Of a stretch of 64,000 bases of DNA, positions 52,221-61,603 are shown in pieces. Each line of letters begins with the position of its first letter. Within the stretch, counting starts at the first letter, position 1. The stretch covers positions 202,280 through 266,279 of the forward strand of contig NZ_LGEA01000148.1 in assembly GCF_001280065.1 (NCBI RefSeq), given 5' to 3'. Below the pieces are notes generated by a model, which did not search any database, was not told the origin of the DNA, and was given only the letters and a program-made list of their open reading frames with translations. Origin of the DNA: Streptomyces sp. NRRL B-1140. Lineage in GTDB: Bacteria > Actinomycetota > Actinomycetes > Streptomycetales > Streptomycetaceae. The position numbers and the translations under genes were made by a program.

Positions 52221-54089
52221 ATGCCGTCAAGTCTTCACGCCCGTCTGAGATCCACCCTGACAGCCGCGGTCGCCGGGGTGCTTCTCGCACCGACGACCGC
52301 GGCGTACAGCCGGCCCGTCACGGCCTCCGGTCAGTTCGCCCAGCAGGTGCTCTTCAAGGCCTCCCGGGACCCGGGCTACGCCTGTTTCCGGATCCCGGCG
52401 ATGGTGCGCACCACCGGCGGCACCCTGCTCGCCTTCGCCGAGGGCCGTGTCCGCACCTGCGGTGACGCGGGCGACATCGACATCGTGCTCAAGCGCTCCA
52501 CCGACGGCGGCCGCACCTGGGGGCCGCTCCAGGTCGTCACCGAGGGCGCGGGTGACACGCACGGCAATCCGGCGCCCGTCGTCGACCGCAGGTCGGGCCG
52601 GATCCTGCTGGCCGAGACGTACAACACCGGCCGTGCGGACGCCGGCAACTGCACCGTCCCCTGCGACCGCACCCCGCACCTGCAGTACAGCGACGACGAC
52701 GGCCGCACCTGGTCGAAACCGCGCGACCTGAGCGACGCCATCCTCCCTGAGGACTGGAACTCCTGGTACGCGACCGGGCCCGTGCACGGCGTCCAGCTGA
52801 CCCGCGGCAGGCACGGCGGGCGGCTCGTCTTCGGCGTCAACGCCGAGTCGTGGGACGGCAAGAGAGTCTTGGCCGCCCACGCCGCGCTCGTCGTCAGCGA
52901 CGACGGCGGCGAGTCCTGGCGCGTCGGCGCCACGGACACCTGGCCCGTGGCGCAGGACGGCACGGCCCGGCAGCGGCCGTCCGAGGTGACGCTCACCGAA
53001 CGCGCCGACGGCGTCCTGCTCGTCAGCGGCCGGGAACAGGACGGCACCGACCTGGGCCACCGCTCCCAGACCCTCAGCGCGGACGGCGGCGACAGCTTCG
53101 CCACGCCCTTCCGCGGCCTGCCGGACCTGTACACCCCTCAGGTCCAGGGCGCGATCCTGCGCCTCGGCGAGCGGATGCTGCTGTCCGCTCCGGCCGACCC
53201 GGACCGCCGCCGCACGATGATGATCCGGTCCTCCTACGACGGCGGGCGCACCTGGGAGAGCGTGGACCGGGGCACGGTCGTCACCACGGACTGGTCCGGC
53301 TACTCCGACATGGCGGCCCTGGGCGGCACGACGGTGGGGCTGCTGTACGAGGGCGGCGCGGCCGACGCGCGCGAGGAGATCCGCTTCGCGCGCTTCACCG
53401 ACGACTGGCTGAGGCCGCGGCGGGGCTCCGACCCGACCACCCGTGACGCGGCGGCGGGCGGCCGGCCCGCCGCCGTGCTCGGCGGCGCGGCGCGGACGGA
53501 CGGCGTCCGGGGCGGCGCTCTGGCCTTCGACGGCGTCGACGACGCCGTCCGGCTCCCGTACCGGTCCCGGCCGGCGATCGGGGAGGGGGACTTCACGGTG
53601 TCGCTGCACTTCCGCTACACGGCCACGGTCGGCGAGCAGCCCTTCCTGTGGATGGGCGGCATCGGCGGCACCCAGCCGCAGATCTGGCTGCGCGGGGAAC
53701 CCGCGAGCGACCGGGTCCGGGCGCTGATCACCACCAGGTCGGGAGCGACGACCGTCAGGTCGGCCTCGGTGTGGACCGACGGCGCCCGCAACGACGGCCG
53801 CTGGCACCATCTGGCGCTGCGCCGGGGCGCCGGGCTGCTGACCCTGTTCCTCGACGGCACGCCGCTCACCACCGCTGACGTGCCGGGCTCGGTCAGCCGC
53901 AACTCGCCCTTCGGCGTGCACATCGGCCAGCGCATGGACAGCCGGGCCTTCCTCACCGGGGCGATGGACGACGTGCGGGTGTGGAACCGGGCCCTGAGCG
54001 ACGAGGAGCTGGCCTTCGGCGCCTCGGGCGCGGCCTCCCGGGGCACGGTGCTGTGGCTGCCCATGGACCGGGTGAGCGGCAGCAACTAA
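52221..54089 (+). CDS. Secreted GH33 exo-alpha-sialidase with C-terminal LamG-type domain
   Basis: 622 residues. Signal peptide (about 1-34), then a six-bladed sialidase propeller with the FRIP motif (56-59, catalytic Arg), Asp boxes (STDGGRTW, SDDDGRTW, SDDGGESW, SYDGGRTW) and the likely nucleophile Tyr in WSGYSDMA. From about 430 to the end lies a concanavalin/LamG-type domain (GGALAFDGVDDAVRLP, FTVSLHFRYTAT, DGRWHHLALRR, MDDVRVWNRALSDEEL) that probably binds glycans. It releases sialic acid outside the cell. No sialic acid catabolic genes are in the window. Confidence 0.9.
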   Translation: MPSSLHARLRSTLTAAVAGVLLAPTTAAYSRPVTASGQFAQQVLFKASRDPGYACFRIPAMVRTTGGTLLAFAEGRVRTCGDAGDIDIVLKRSTDGGRTWGPLQVVTEGAGDTHGNPAPVVDRRSGRILLAETYNTGRADAGNCTVPCDRTPHLQYSDDDGRTWSKPRDLSDAILPEDWNSWYATGPVHGVQLTRGRHGGRLVFGVNAESWDGKRVLAAHAALVVSDDGGESWRVGATDTWPVAQDGTARQRPSEVTLTERADGVLLVSGREQDGTDLGHRSQTLSADGGDSFATPFRGLPDLYTPQVQGAILRLGERMLLSAPADPDRRRTMMIRSSYDGGRTWESVDRGTVVTTDWSGYSDMAALGGTTVGLLYEGGAADAREEIRFARFTDDWLRPRRGSDPTTRDAAAGGRPAAVLGGAARTDGVRGGALAFDGVDDAVRLPYRSRPAIGEGDFTVSLHFRYTATVGEQPFLWMGGIGGTQPQIWLRGEPASDRVRALITTRSGATTVRSASVWTDGARNDGRWHHLALRRGAGLLTLFLDGTPLTTADVPGSVSRNSPFGVHIGQRMDSRAFLTGAMDDVRVWNRALSDEELAFGASGAASRGTVLWLPMDRVSGSN

Positions 54090-54100
54090 CGTCACGGGAC

Positions 54101-55336
54101 GTGCCCGACGACTCAGGAGCATTACGAGCACGACAGCGCACGGGAACCGGGATCGGCCTGCTGCTGGTCCTGGTGCTCGGCGCGGCGCTGCTCATCGCCC
54201 TGCCCGGCGACGACGGTGCGGACGACGACGCCTGCCAGGCGCTCACCGTCGGCTCCTGGGACAGCAACGACGCCCTCGACGCCGAGTTCGCCCGCTACGG
54301 CGACGACGCGAGCCGCACGGACGACTGGACCGGCGGCGACGGCACCCACTCGGTGCGCCTGCCGGACGGCCGGGTGCTGTGGCTGTTCTCGGACACCTAT
54401 CTGGGCCGGGTGTACGGCCCGCCCAATCCCCACGGCGAGTCCCACGCCTGGCGGGACGCCGCCACACCGCTGGTGCGCAACTCGGCCGTGCTGATGCGCG
54501 ACGGCCGGCTCGAATCCACCCTGCCCGCCCCGCTGTTCGCCGACCCTGCACCGAACCGGTGGCGCTGGCCGGTCGCCGCACGCGTCGAGCCCCGCTCCCC
54601 CGGCTCCCCGGAGCGGGTCGTCCGGGTGCTGCTGTGGGTGCGCGCGGCGGGACAGGCCCCCTGGATCTACGGCGTGCCCACCGCGACCGAGGTCGCCACG
54701 CTGTCGCTGCCCGGGCTGCGCCTGGAATCGATCATCGAGGTGTTCGGCCAGCAGTCGGTGCCGGACCCGTCCCGGCGGGTGCTGTTCGGCACGACGCTGG
54801 TCGAGGAGGACGGCTGGACCTACGTGTTCGGCGGCGACGACGGCCGGGCCGCTTCCCGTCCCGCTTCACACGCGTACGCGGCCCGGGTGCCGGAGGGCCG
54901 GCTCGCGGATCCGTCGGCCTGGCAGTACTGGAGCGGTTCGGCGTGGGTGCCGCGGGCCCGCCCCCGGCCGGTGCTCGGGGACGGGCGCAGCAGGGGCGTG
55001 GGCAGCGCGTTCTCGGTCGTCCGGGAGGGCGGTACGTACGTGCTGTTCACCATGGCCGCCGGCGCGAGGGGGCTGACCACCGTGGCGTCCTACTGGGCCT
55101 GCTCCCCGGCCGGGCCGTGGCACGGACCGGGAGAGGAGTTCGGCCCGCCGCTGCCGCGGGGGGAGGTGGCCGCCTACAACCCGCAGGCGCATCCGGTGCT
55201 GAGCGGCGACGGACGGCTCGTCCTGAGCTACGACGTCAACTGGCTGGAGCCGACGGGCGCCGCCGACCGGCTCAGCCGGAACGTGTCCCTGTACCGACCG
55301 CGGTTCGTGTCGTTGCGCCTGGCCGCGGCGCGGTGA
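54101..55336 (+). CDS. Membrane-anchored DUF4185/DUF5005-like propeller protein
   Basis: 411 residues from the GTG at 54101. A single N-terminal transmembrane segment (GIGLLLVLVLGAALLIALPG, about 17-36) is followed by an extracytoplasmic domain with repeated blade-like motifs: DGRVLWLFSDTYLGRV, NSAVLM, TYVFGGDDG, GTYVLFTMAAG and AYNPQAHPVLSGDGRLVLSYDVNW. This is the pattern of glycosidase-like five-bladed propeller proteins of the DUF4185/DUF5005 type. Function unknown. It starts 11 bp after the sialidase stop, so the two are probably one operon. The last 65 bp overlap the convergent transporter gene. Confidence 0.72.
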   Translation: MPDDSGALRARQRTGTGIGLLLVLVLGAALLIALPGDDGADDDACQALTVGSWDSNDALDAEFARYGDDASRTDDWTGGDGTHSVRLPDGRVLWLFSDTYLGRVYGPPNPHGESHAWRDAATPLVRNSAVLMRDGRLESTLPAPLFADPAPNRWRWPVAARVEPRSPGSPERVVRVLLWVRAAGQAPWIYGVPTATEVATLSLPGLRLESIIEVFGQQSVPDPSRRVLFGTTLVEEDGWTYVFGGDDGRAASRPASHAYAARVPEGRLADPSAWQYWSGSAWVPRARPRPVLGDGRSRGVGSAFSVVREGGTYVLFTMAAGARGLTTVASYWACSPAGPWHGPGEEFGPPLPRGEVAAYNPQAHPVLSGDGRLVLSYDVNWLEPTGAADRLSRNVSLYRPRFVSLRLAAAR

Positions 55337-56312
55337 CCTCCGCCGCCGCCTCCCGCGCACGCCGCTTGGCGATCACCGCGCACACGATGAGCTGCATCTG
55401 GTGGAAGAGCATCAGCGGCAGCACGGCGAGGGCCGCCTGCGCGCCGAACAGGACGCTCGCCATGGGCAGTCCGGCGGCCAGGGACTTCTTCGAGCCGGCG
55501 AACTGGATCGCGATCCGGTCGGCCCGGCCGAAGCCCAGCGCCTTGCCGCCGTACCAGGTGAGCAGCAGCATCACGGCGAGGATCACGGCCTCGACGACGG
55601 CCAGGGCGCCCAGCCGCACCGGGCTGACCTGGTGCCATATGCCCTGGACCATGCCCGCGCTGAACGCGGTGTAGACGACGAGCAGGATGGAGCCGCGGTC
55701 CACCAGGCCGAGGACCTGCTTGTTGCGGGTGACGAAGCCGCCGATCCAGCGGCGCAGGAGCTGCCCGGCGAGGAACGGCACCAGCAGTTGCAGCACGATC
55801 TTCAGCAGTGAGTCGGCGGAGAAGCCGCCGCCACTGCCGCCGAGCAGCGAGGCCGCGAGCAGCGGGGTGGCGACGATGCCGATGAGGGAGGAGAAGGAGC
55901 CCGCGCAGATCGCGGCGGGGACGTTGCCGCGGGCCATCGACGTGAAGGCGATCGACGACTGGACGGTCGACGGGACCAGGGTGAGGAAGAGCAGTCCCTG
56001 GTAGAGCGGGTGCGTCAGGATCACCGGCACCAGCCCGCGGGCCGCGAGACCGAGCAGCGGGAAGACCACGAAGGTGCAGGCCAGGACGGTCACGTGCAGC
56101 CGCCAGTGCCGCAGTCCGTCGAGCGCCTCGCGCGTGGAGAGCCGGGCGCCGTACAGGAAGAAGAGGAGGGCGACCGCGGCCGTGGAGGCTCCCGAGGCGA
56201 CGTCCGCGGCCGTTCCGCGCACCGGGAGCAGTGCGGCGAGGCCCACTGTCCCGAGAAGGAGCAGGATGTAGGGGTCGATCGGCATCCAATGCGGCCAGCG
56301 CAGGCGTTTCAC
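55272..56312 (-). CDS. Bile acid:sodium symporter (BASS) family transporter
   Basis: 346 residues with about ten hydrophobic segments, of the YfeH/SBF-like group. Conserved parts: LFFLYGARLSTREAL, LTLVPSTVQSSIAFTSMARGN (unwound helix with the polar crossing) and FAGSKKSLAAGLPMASVLFG. The substrate of this subgroup is an organic anion, identity unknown. GTG start with GGAG 6 nt upstream. The C-terminal 30 residues are a soluble Arg/Thr/Gly-rich tail that overlaps the convergent gene by 65 bp. It is divergent from the LysR gene that probably regulates it. Confidence 0.86.
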   Translation of the reverse strand: MKRLRWPHWMPIDPYILLLLGTVGLAALLPVRGTAADVASGASTAAVALLFFLYGARLSTREALDGLRHWRLHVTVLACTFVVFPLLGLAARGLVPVILTHPLYQGLLFLTLVPSTVQSSIAFTSMARGNVPAAICAGSFSSLIGIVATPLLAASLLGGSGGGFSADSLLKIVLQLLVPFLAGQLLRRWIGGFVTRNKQVLGLVDRGSILLVVYTAFSAGMVQGIWHQVSPVRLGALAVVEAVILAVMLLLTWYGGKALGFGRADRIAIQFAGSKKSLAAGLPMASVLFGAQAALAVLPLMLFHQMQLIVCAVIAKRRAREAAAEVTAPRPGATTRTAVGTGTRSG

Positions 56313-56446
56313 GGTGCTCCACTTGCTTTGGTACTTCGGTCGGTCCGGGGCCGTGACGGTCCCCTTCCATCCTGCTTCCCCGACCGGCGATCGGGAATCC
56401 GGTACACCGCTCTCACTGTCATTTCGTTCCGCGATAACATGGGCTC

Positions 56447-57325
56447 GTGTACGACCCCTCCCAGCTGCGCACGTTCCTCTCGGTGGCGCAGACGCTCAGT
56501 TTCACGCAGGCCGCGCGGCGGCTCGGGGTGCGGCAGTCGACGGTCAGCCAGCACGTGCGGCGGCTGGAGGAGGCCACCGGGCGGACGCTGTTCAGCCGGG
56601 ACACGCACTCGGTCGAGCTGACCGAGGACGGCGAGGCCATGCTGGGCTTCGCGCGCCGGATCCTGGAGGTGCACGAGCAGGCCGCGGCGTTCTTCACCGG
56701 CACCCGGCTGCGCGGCCGGCTGCGTTTCGGCGCCTCGGAGGACTTCGTGCTGACGCGGCTGCCCGAGATCCTGGAGGGCTTCCGGCACGAGCATCCGGAG
56801 GTCGACCTGGAACTGACGGTCGAGCTGTCGGGCACCCTGCACGAGCGGCTGGCCGCCGGGAAGCTGGATCTGGTCCTGGCCAAGCGGCGGCCCGAGGACC
56901 CGCGGGGCGAGCTGGTCCGGCACGACCGGCTGGTGTGGATCGGCGCGGAACGCCTCCGGCTCGACCCGGACCGCCCGGTGCCGCTCATCGTCTACCCGCC
57001 CCCCGGCATCACCCGCGCCCTCGCCCTCGAGGCCCTGGAACGGCAGGGCCGCGACTGGCGCGTGGTGTGCACCAGCGGCAGCCTCAACGGCCTCGTCGCG
57101 GCGGCCCGGGCGGGGCTCGGCGTGATGGCCCACTCCCGCGGTCTGATCCCGCCGGGCCTGGTCCGGATCCCCGACCGGGCCGGCCTGCCGGAACTGGGGC
57201 AGGTCGACTTCGTCCTGGTGCACGGCCGGCGCCGTCCCTCCGCCCAGGGCGCGGCGGACGCCCTGGCAGCGGCGATCCTGGCAGGCGGGGACCGGCTGCA
57301 GCGCAGCGCGCGAAAGGGGCTGTGA
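56447..57325 (+). CDS. LysR family transcriptional regulator
   Basis: 292 residues. N-terminal HTH (LRTFLSVAQTLSFTQAARRLGVRQSTVSQHVRRLEEATGRTLF, residues about 7-50) and a periplasmic-binding-like effector domain from about 90. GTG start giving MYDPSQLRTF, the usual LysR beginning. It is divergent from the BASS transporter with a 134-bp region between, the classical arrangement for LysR control of a neighbour. The effector is unknown. Confidence 0.88.
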   Translation: MYDPSQLRTFLSVAQTLSFTQAARRLGVRQSTVSQHVRRLEEATGRTLFSRDTHSVELTEDGEAMLGFARRILEVHEQAAAFFTGTRLRGRLRFGASEDFVLTRLPEILEGFRHEHPEVDLELTVELSGTLHERLAAGKLDLVLAKRRPEDPRGELVRHDRLVWIGAERLRLDPDRPVPLIVYPPPGITRALALEALERQGRDWRVVCTSGSLNGLVAAARAGLGVMAHSRGLIPPGLVRIPDRAGLPELGQVDFVLVHGRRRPSAQGAADALAAAILAGGDRLQRSARKGL

Positions 57326-57649
57326 CCTGGCCGGTCAGTCACCTCCGACAGAAGCGGAGTGACAGAATCCGCCGCCGTTCCGCTGACAGAAGGGACCCCC
57401 TTCGACGGTGCGCCGCGACACGGACGGGCTCGTACAGATTCGGTGGAGATTACGGCACCGAAACTTACTCAACCGTCAGGTTTGTGTCCGACCCTTCCCC
57501 ATGTGAGCGCTTTTTCCCACGCTGACCAGCGCGGGCCGGAGCGGTGTGTGCTTCCGTACCCCCTCCCGCCCCCCGGCCTGGTGGGGTAGCTTTCACGGCG
57601 CTGTGCGGGGCGTCACTCGACAAGAGCGCTGAGGAACGGGGAGCGGGGT
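57326..57649. other. Intergenic region upstream of the acyl-CoA synthetase gene
   Basis: 324 bp without a supported gene. It begins with the 3' untranslated part of the LysR gene, is locally AT-richer around 57440-57520, and contains TAGCTT at 57587-57592 as a possible -10 element for the fadD-like gene. Short open frames here have no RBS or recognisable product. No convincing palindrome was found. Confidence 0.4.
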
Positions 57650-59476
57650 TTGCGCGAGTTCACCAACCCTCCGTTGGCGTTGGCACCTCCGGTGGGCGGT
57701 CTGGCCGACGTGGTCTTCGAGCATGCCCAGGAGGACCCACAGCACATCGCGCTGGGCCGCAAGGACGACTCCGGACAGTGGCAGGACGTCACCAGCGCCG
57801 AGTTCCGTGACGAGGTGCTCGCCCTGGCCAAGGGTCTGCTGGCGAGCGGCATCCGGTTCGGCGACCGGGTCGCGATCATGTCCCGTACGCGCTACGAATG
57901 GACGCTGTTCGACTACGCGTTGTGGACCATCGGCGCCCAGGTCGTGCCGGTCTATCCCACGTCCTCGGCCGAGCAGTGCTTCTGGATGCTCTACGACGCC
58001 GAGGTGACCGCCGCGGTCGTCGAGCACGAGGACCACGCGATGACGATCGCCACCGTCATCGACCGGCTGCCCCGGCTTCGCCGGCTGTGGCAGCTGGACT
58101 CCGGCGCCGTGCACGAGCTGTACGACGCGGGCGCGCACCTCGACGACGAGGTGGTGCACCGCCACCGGCAGGCCGTCACACCCGAGTCGGTGGCCACGAT
58201 CATCTACACCTCGGGCACCACCGGCCGCCCCAAGGGCTGCCTCATCACGCACGGCAACTTCATGTACGAGGCGGACACCGTCATCGAGCGCTGGGAGCCG
58301 GTGTTCCACTCCCGGCGCGGCGACGAGGCGGCGACCCTGCTGTTCCTGCCGCTCGCGCATGTCTTCGGGCGGATGGTCCAGGTCGCCGGGATCCGCGGCA
58401 AGGTGAAGTTCGGCCACCAGCCGCAGCTGAACGCGGCGGCCCTGCTGCCGGATCTGGCCGCGTTCAAGCCGACCTTCTTCCTGGCCGTGCCCTACATCTT
58501 CGAGAAGGTGTTCAACGCGGCCCGCCGCAAGGCCGAGAAGGAGGGCCGCTCCGGCCCCTTCGAGAAGGCCGTCGACATCGCGATCAGGTACGCGGACGCG
58601 ATGGAGGCCAAGGCCTGGGGCACCGGCCCCGGCCCGTCGGCGGGCCTGCGCATGCAGCACCAGCTGTTCGACAAGCTCGTCTACACCAAGATCCGCGCCG
58701 CGATGGGCGGCCGCATCAAGCACGCCATGTCCGGCGGCTCGGCGATGGACCGCCGTCTCGGGCTGTTCTTCGCCGGAGCGGGCGTGCACATCTACGAGGG
58801 CTACGGCCTGACCGAGTCCACGGCGGCCGCGACCGCCAACCCGCCCGGGCGCACCCGGTTCGGCACGGTCGGGCAGCCCATCCCGGGCATGACCGTGCAC
58901 ATCGCGGACGACGGCGAGATCTGGCTGCACGGCGAGAACGTCTTCCAGGGGTACCTCAACAACCAGAAGGCCACCGACGCGACCCTGCACGACGGCTGGC
59001 TCGCCACCGGCGACCTCGGCGCTCTGGACGAGGACGGCTTCCTCACCATCACCGGCCGCAAGAAGGAGATCCTGGTCACGTCCGGCGGGAAGAGCGTTTC
59101 CCCCGGCGTGCTGGAGGAACGCGTCCGGGACCATCCGCTGGTCAACCAGTGCATCGTGGTCGGCAACGACCGCCCGTACATCGCCGCCCTGATCACCCTC
59201 GACCAGGAGGCCGTGGAGCACTGGCTGGCCATGCGGTCCAAGCCGCAGATGTCCCCGGCGCAGCTGGTGCGCGACGCGGATCTGGAGACGGAGGTGCGCC
59301 GCGCGGTGGTCGCCGCCAACACCCTCGTCTCACAGGCCGAGTCGATCCGCACCTTCCGCATACTGGCCCAGCCGTTCACTGAGGAGCACGGGTTGCTGAC
59401 CCCGTCCCTGAAGCTGAAGCGGAAGGCCATCGAGAACGCCTACGAGAACGAGGTCGAGGCGCTCTACCGGGCGTGA
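57650..59476 (+). CDS. Long-chain fatty-acid-CoA ligase (FadD/FAA1 type)
   Basis: 608 residues of the ANL adenylating superfamily. The P-loop is IIYTSGTTGRPKG (about 184-196), later motifs are YGLTEST, the ATP-binding WLATGDLGALDEDGFLTITGRKKE hinge region and the C-terminal catalytic Lys near LTPSLKLKRK. It activates fatty acids with ATP and CoA. The start is an uncommon TTG (57650) giving MREFTNPPLALAPPVGG; purine-rich sequence GAGGAACGGGGAG precedes it and no ATG/GTG fits. It stands alone between LysR and the aldo/keto reductase. Confidence 0.88.
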   Translation: MREFTNPPLALAPPVGGLADVVFEHAQEDPQHIALGRKDDSGQWQDVTSAEFRDEVLALAKGLLASGIRFGDRVAIMSRTRYEWTLFDYALWTIGAQVVPVYPTSSAEQCFWMLYDAEVTAAVVEHEDHAMTIATVIDRLPRLRRLWQLDSGAVHELYDAGAHLDDEVVHRHRQAVTPESVATIIYTSGTTGRPKGCLITHGNFMYEADTVIERWEPVFHSRRGDEAATLLFLPLAHVFGRMVQVAGIRGKVKFGHQPQLNAAALLPDLAAFKPTFFLAVPYIFEKVFNAARRKAEKEGRSGPFEKAVDIAIRYADAMEAKAWGTGPGPSAGLRMQHQLFDKLVYTKIRAAMGGRIKHAMSGGSAMDRRLGLFFAGAGVHIYEGYGLTESTAAATANPPGRTRFGTVGQPIPGMTVHIADDGEIWLHGENVFQGYLNNQKATDATLHDGWLATGDLGALDEDGFLTITGRKKEILVTSGGKSVSPGVLEERVRDHPLVNQCIVVGNDRPYIAALITLDQEAVEHWLAMRSKPQMSPAQLVRDADLETEVRRAVVAANTLVSQAESIRTFRILAQPFTEEHGLLTPSLKLKRKAIENAYENEVEALYRA

Positions 59477-59590
59477 CCTCCGCCCCGCGGGGCAGGTGTG
59501 GCTTCGGAGATCTCCCGTCAGGAATGCATCACCGCCCGTGATCGTTGACGATGGGAGCACACTGACCACTTACCGAAGGATCGAGAGCTC

Positions 59591-60424
59591 GTGAGCAAGG
59601 TCCCCCCGATCATCCTGAACAACGGCGTCGAGATGCCCCAGCTGGGCTTCGGCGTCTGGCAGGTGCCGGACGACGAGGCCGAGACGGCCGTCGGGACGGC
59701 ACTGGAGGCCGGGTACCGCAGCATCGACACCGCGGCGGTCTACGGCAACGAGGAGGGCACCGGCAAGGCCATCGCCGACTCCGGTGTGCCCCGCGAGGAG
59801 CTCTTCGTCACCACGAAGCTCTGGAACTCCGACCAGGGATACGACTCCACGCTGCGCGCCTTCGACACTTCGCTGGAGAAGCTGGGCCTGGACTTCGTCG
59901 ACCTGTACCTGATCCACTGGCCGACGCCGGAGCGGGATCTGTACGTCGACACCTACCGGGCGTTCGAGAAGCTGCACGCCGACGGCCGGATCCGGGCCAT
60001 CGGTGTCTCCAACTTCCTTCCCGAGCACCTGGAGAAGCTGATCGGTGAGACGTCGGTCGTCCCGGCGGTGAACCAGATCGAGCTGCATCCGCACCTGCAG
60101 CAGGCCGCCTCCCGTGAGTACCACGCGCAGCAGGGCATCGCCACCGAGGCATGGTCCCCGCTCGGCCAGGGCAAGGGCCTGCTGGAGGTCCCGGCGATCG
60201 TGGCCATCGCCCAGAAGCACAACCGCACGCCCGCGCAGGTCGTGCTGCGCTGGCACATCCAGCTGGGCAACGTGGTGATCCCGAAGTCCGTGACGCCGTC
60301 GCGGATCAAGGAGAACATCGAAGTGTTCGACTTCAGCCTCGACGACGAGGACCTGGCGGCGATCAGCGCGCTGAACGAGGACCGGCGCATCGGCCCGGAC
60401 CCGGCCGAGTTCAACGGCGCCTGA
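59591..60424 (+). CDS. Aldo/keto reductase
   Basis: 277 residues of the AKR5-like (2,5-diketo-gluconate reductase-type) group. The catalytic tetrad is visible: Asp in YRSIDTAAVYGNE with Tyr, Lys in TTKLWNSDQG and His in YLIHWPTP. The NADPH site is IPKSVTPSRIKEN. GTG start with AAGGA about 12 nt upstream. Substrate range of such enzymes is broad. Separate transcription unit ended by the hairpin at 60483. Confidence 0.9.
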   Translation: MSKVPPIILNNGVEMPQLGFGVWQVPDDEAETAVGTALEAGYRSIDTAAVYGNEEGTGKAIADSGVPREELFVTTKLWNSDQGYDSTLRAFDTSLEKLGLDFVDLYLIHWPTPERDLYVDTYRAFEKLHADGRIRAIGVSNFLPEHLEKLIGETSVVPAVNQIELHPHLQQAASREYHAQQGIATEAWSPLGQGKGLLEVPAIVAIAQKHNRTPAQVVLRWHIQLGNVVIPKSVTPSRIKENIEVFDFSLDDEDLAAISALNEDRRIGPDPAEFNGA

Positions 60425-60482
60425 GCCGCACCGGCAGCATCCGGGCCCGAAGCCCCCTCGCAGGACAGGCCGGAGACCCGGG

Positions 60483-60529
60483 AGCGCCCCGGTCCGGAGC
60501 CCCCTCGCGGGGTCCGGGGCCGGGGCGCT
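60483..60529. terminator. Hairpin between convergent genes
   Basis: AGCGCCCCGG (60483-60492) pairs with CCGGGGCGCT (60520-60529); inner CCGG and CCCC/GGGG segments extend the stem with small bulges. It lies between the aldo/keto reductase stop (60424) and the methyltransferase stop (60579). Confidence 0.7.
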
Positions 60530-60578
60530 GCCGTTGTGAGGTGCATCGGGCCGGGTTCCCCTGAAGGCGCTTGACCCG

Positions 60579-61472
60579 CTACGCGGGCCGGACCGCCGTG
60601 TGCACCGTATGGGCCTCCAGGACGAACACGTCCGGGCGGCGGTGCAGGCCCGCCTCGTCGTCGGGGTCGAGCAGCCGGTCGACGGTCGCGAGGTCCTCGG
60701 CGTCGAGCTCCCCGGCGAGCATGTCACGCATGTGCGACAGCGACGCCACGACATAGGCGCGTGCCCGGTCCGAGGCGGGGGCCGGGAGATCGAGCAGGAA
60801 GCTGTGCGTCCTCGTGTGCTGGAGACCCGCGGCGGCCAGCAGGGCGGGCCAGTGCTCCGTCTCGGCCACGTGCCCGGGCAGGTCGGTGCGCATCCGGCTG
60901 AACCACTCCGCCTCCATCGCGTCGATCCGCGCCTGGAGCCCGGGCCGGCCGATGCCGATGTCGCGCGGCAGGAACCGCAGGGGCAGACCACCCTCCATGA
61001 GGGCGAGCGTGCCGCCCGGCGCGAGCCGCTGCGCGAAGGCGGCCAGCGCGGCCCGCTGGTCGCCCAGGTGATGCAGGCTGCGGCTCGCCCAGAGCAGATC
61101 GGCGGGGTAGTCCAGCTCGCCGAGCACTTCGGGCAGGTCACCGGTGAGCGTGCCGAAGCGGTCGGCGACGCCCAGGCGACCGGCTCGTGCCCGGGCCCGC
61201 TCCAGCAGCGTCTCGGAGCCGTCCACCGCCACGATCCGCGCGCCCGGGAACACCTCCGCGAACAGGCATGACACGACGCCCGGCCCACTGCCGGCGTCGA
61301 CGATCAGCCCCGGCTCGGTCACCTCCTGCGCCAGCCAGCCCAGGGCCCGCTCGTAGAGGGACGCGAACAGCTCCGCCGAGGACTCCAGCATCGGGCCCAT
61401 CTCGGCCCAGTCGAGATGGGTGTGGTCGTGCCGAGGGCCGTCGCCCCGCTCGTGGTCGTGGTGGTGCCCCAT
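60579..61472 (-). CDS. SAM-dependent methyltransferase with His-rich N-terminus
   Basis: 297 residues. The class I motif VDAGSGPGVVSCLFAEVFPG (about 58-77) binds SAM, followed by VAVDGSETLLERARAR (motif II acidic Asp), LTGDLPEVL and LLWASRSLHHLG. The first 20 residues (GHHHDHERGDGPRHDHTH) contain eight histidines, a metal-binding tail unusual for this family. The small-molecule substrate is unknown. Monocistronic between two terminators. Confidence 0.85.
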   Translation of the reverse strand: MGHHHDHERGDGPRHDHTHLDWAEMGPMLESSAELFASLYERALGWLAQEVTEPGLIVDAGSGPGVVSCLFAEVFPGARIVAVDGSETLLERARARAGRLGVADRFGTLTGDLPEVLGELDYPADLLWASRSLHHLGDQRAALAAFAQRLAPGGTLALMEGGLPLRFLPRDIGIGRPGLQARIDAMEAEWFSRMRTDLPGHVAETEHWPALLAAAGLQHTRTHSFLLDLPAPASDRARAYVVASLSHMRDMLAGELDAEDLATVDRLLDPDDEAGLHRRPDVFVLEAHTVHTAVRPA

Positions 61473-61550
61473 GGTGATCAGCCTCTCGCTCGGATGCGGT
61501 CAGCGTGCACCGACGCACCGAACGGAGGCCACCGCTGTTGCCGGTCCCGC

Positions 61551-61582
61551 AAAATCCGCCGGGGCCCGGTGCCCCGGCGGAT
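61551..61582 (-). terminator. Rho-independent terminator of the GH6 gene
   Basis: ATCCGCCGGGGC (61554-61565) and GCCCCGGCGGAT (61571-61582), a perfect 12-bp stem with loop CCGGT. On the minus strand it is followed by TTT. It starts 22 bp after the GH6 stop at 61604, in the 131-bp gap before the methyltransferase start. Confidence 0.85.
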
Positions 61583-61603
61583 CAGCGGTTCACCGCGAAC
61601 CGG

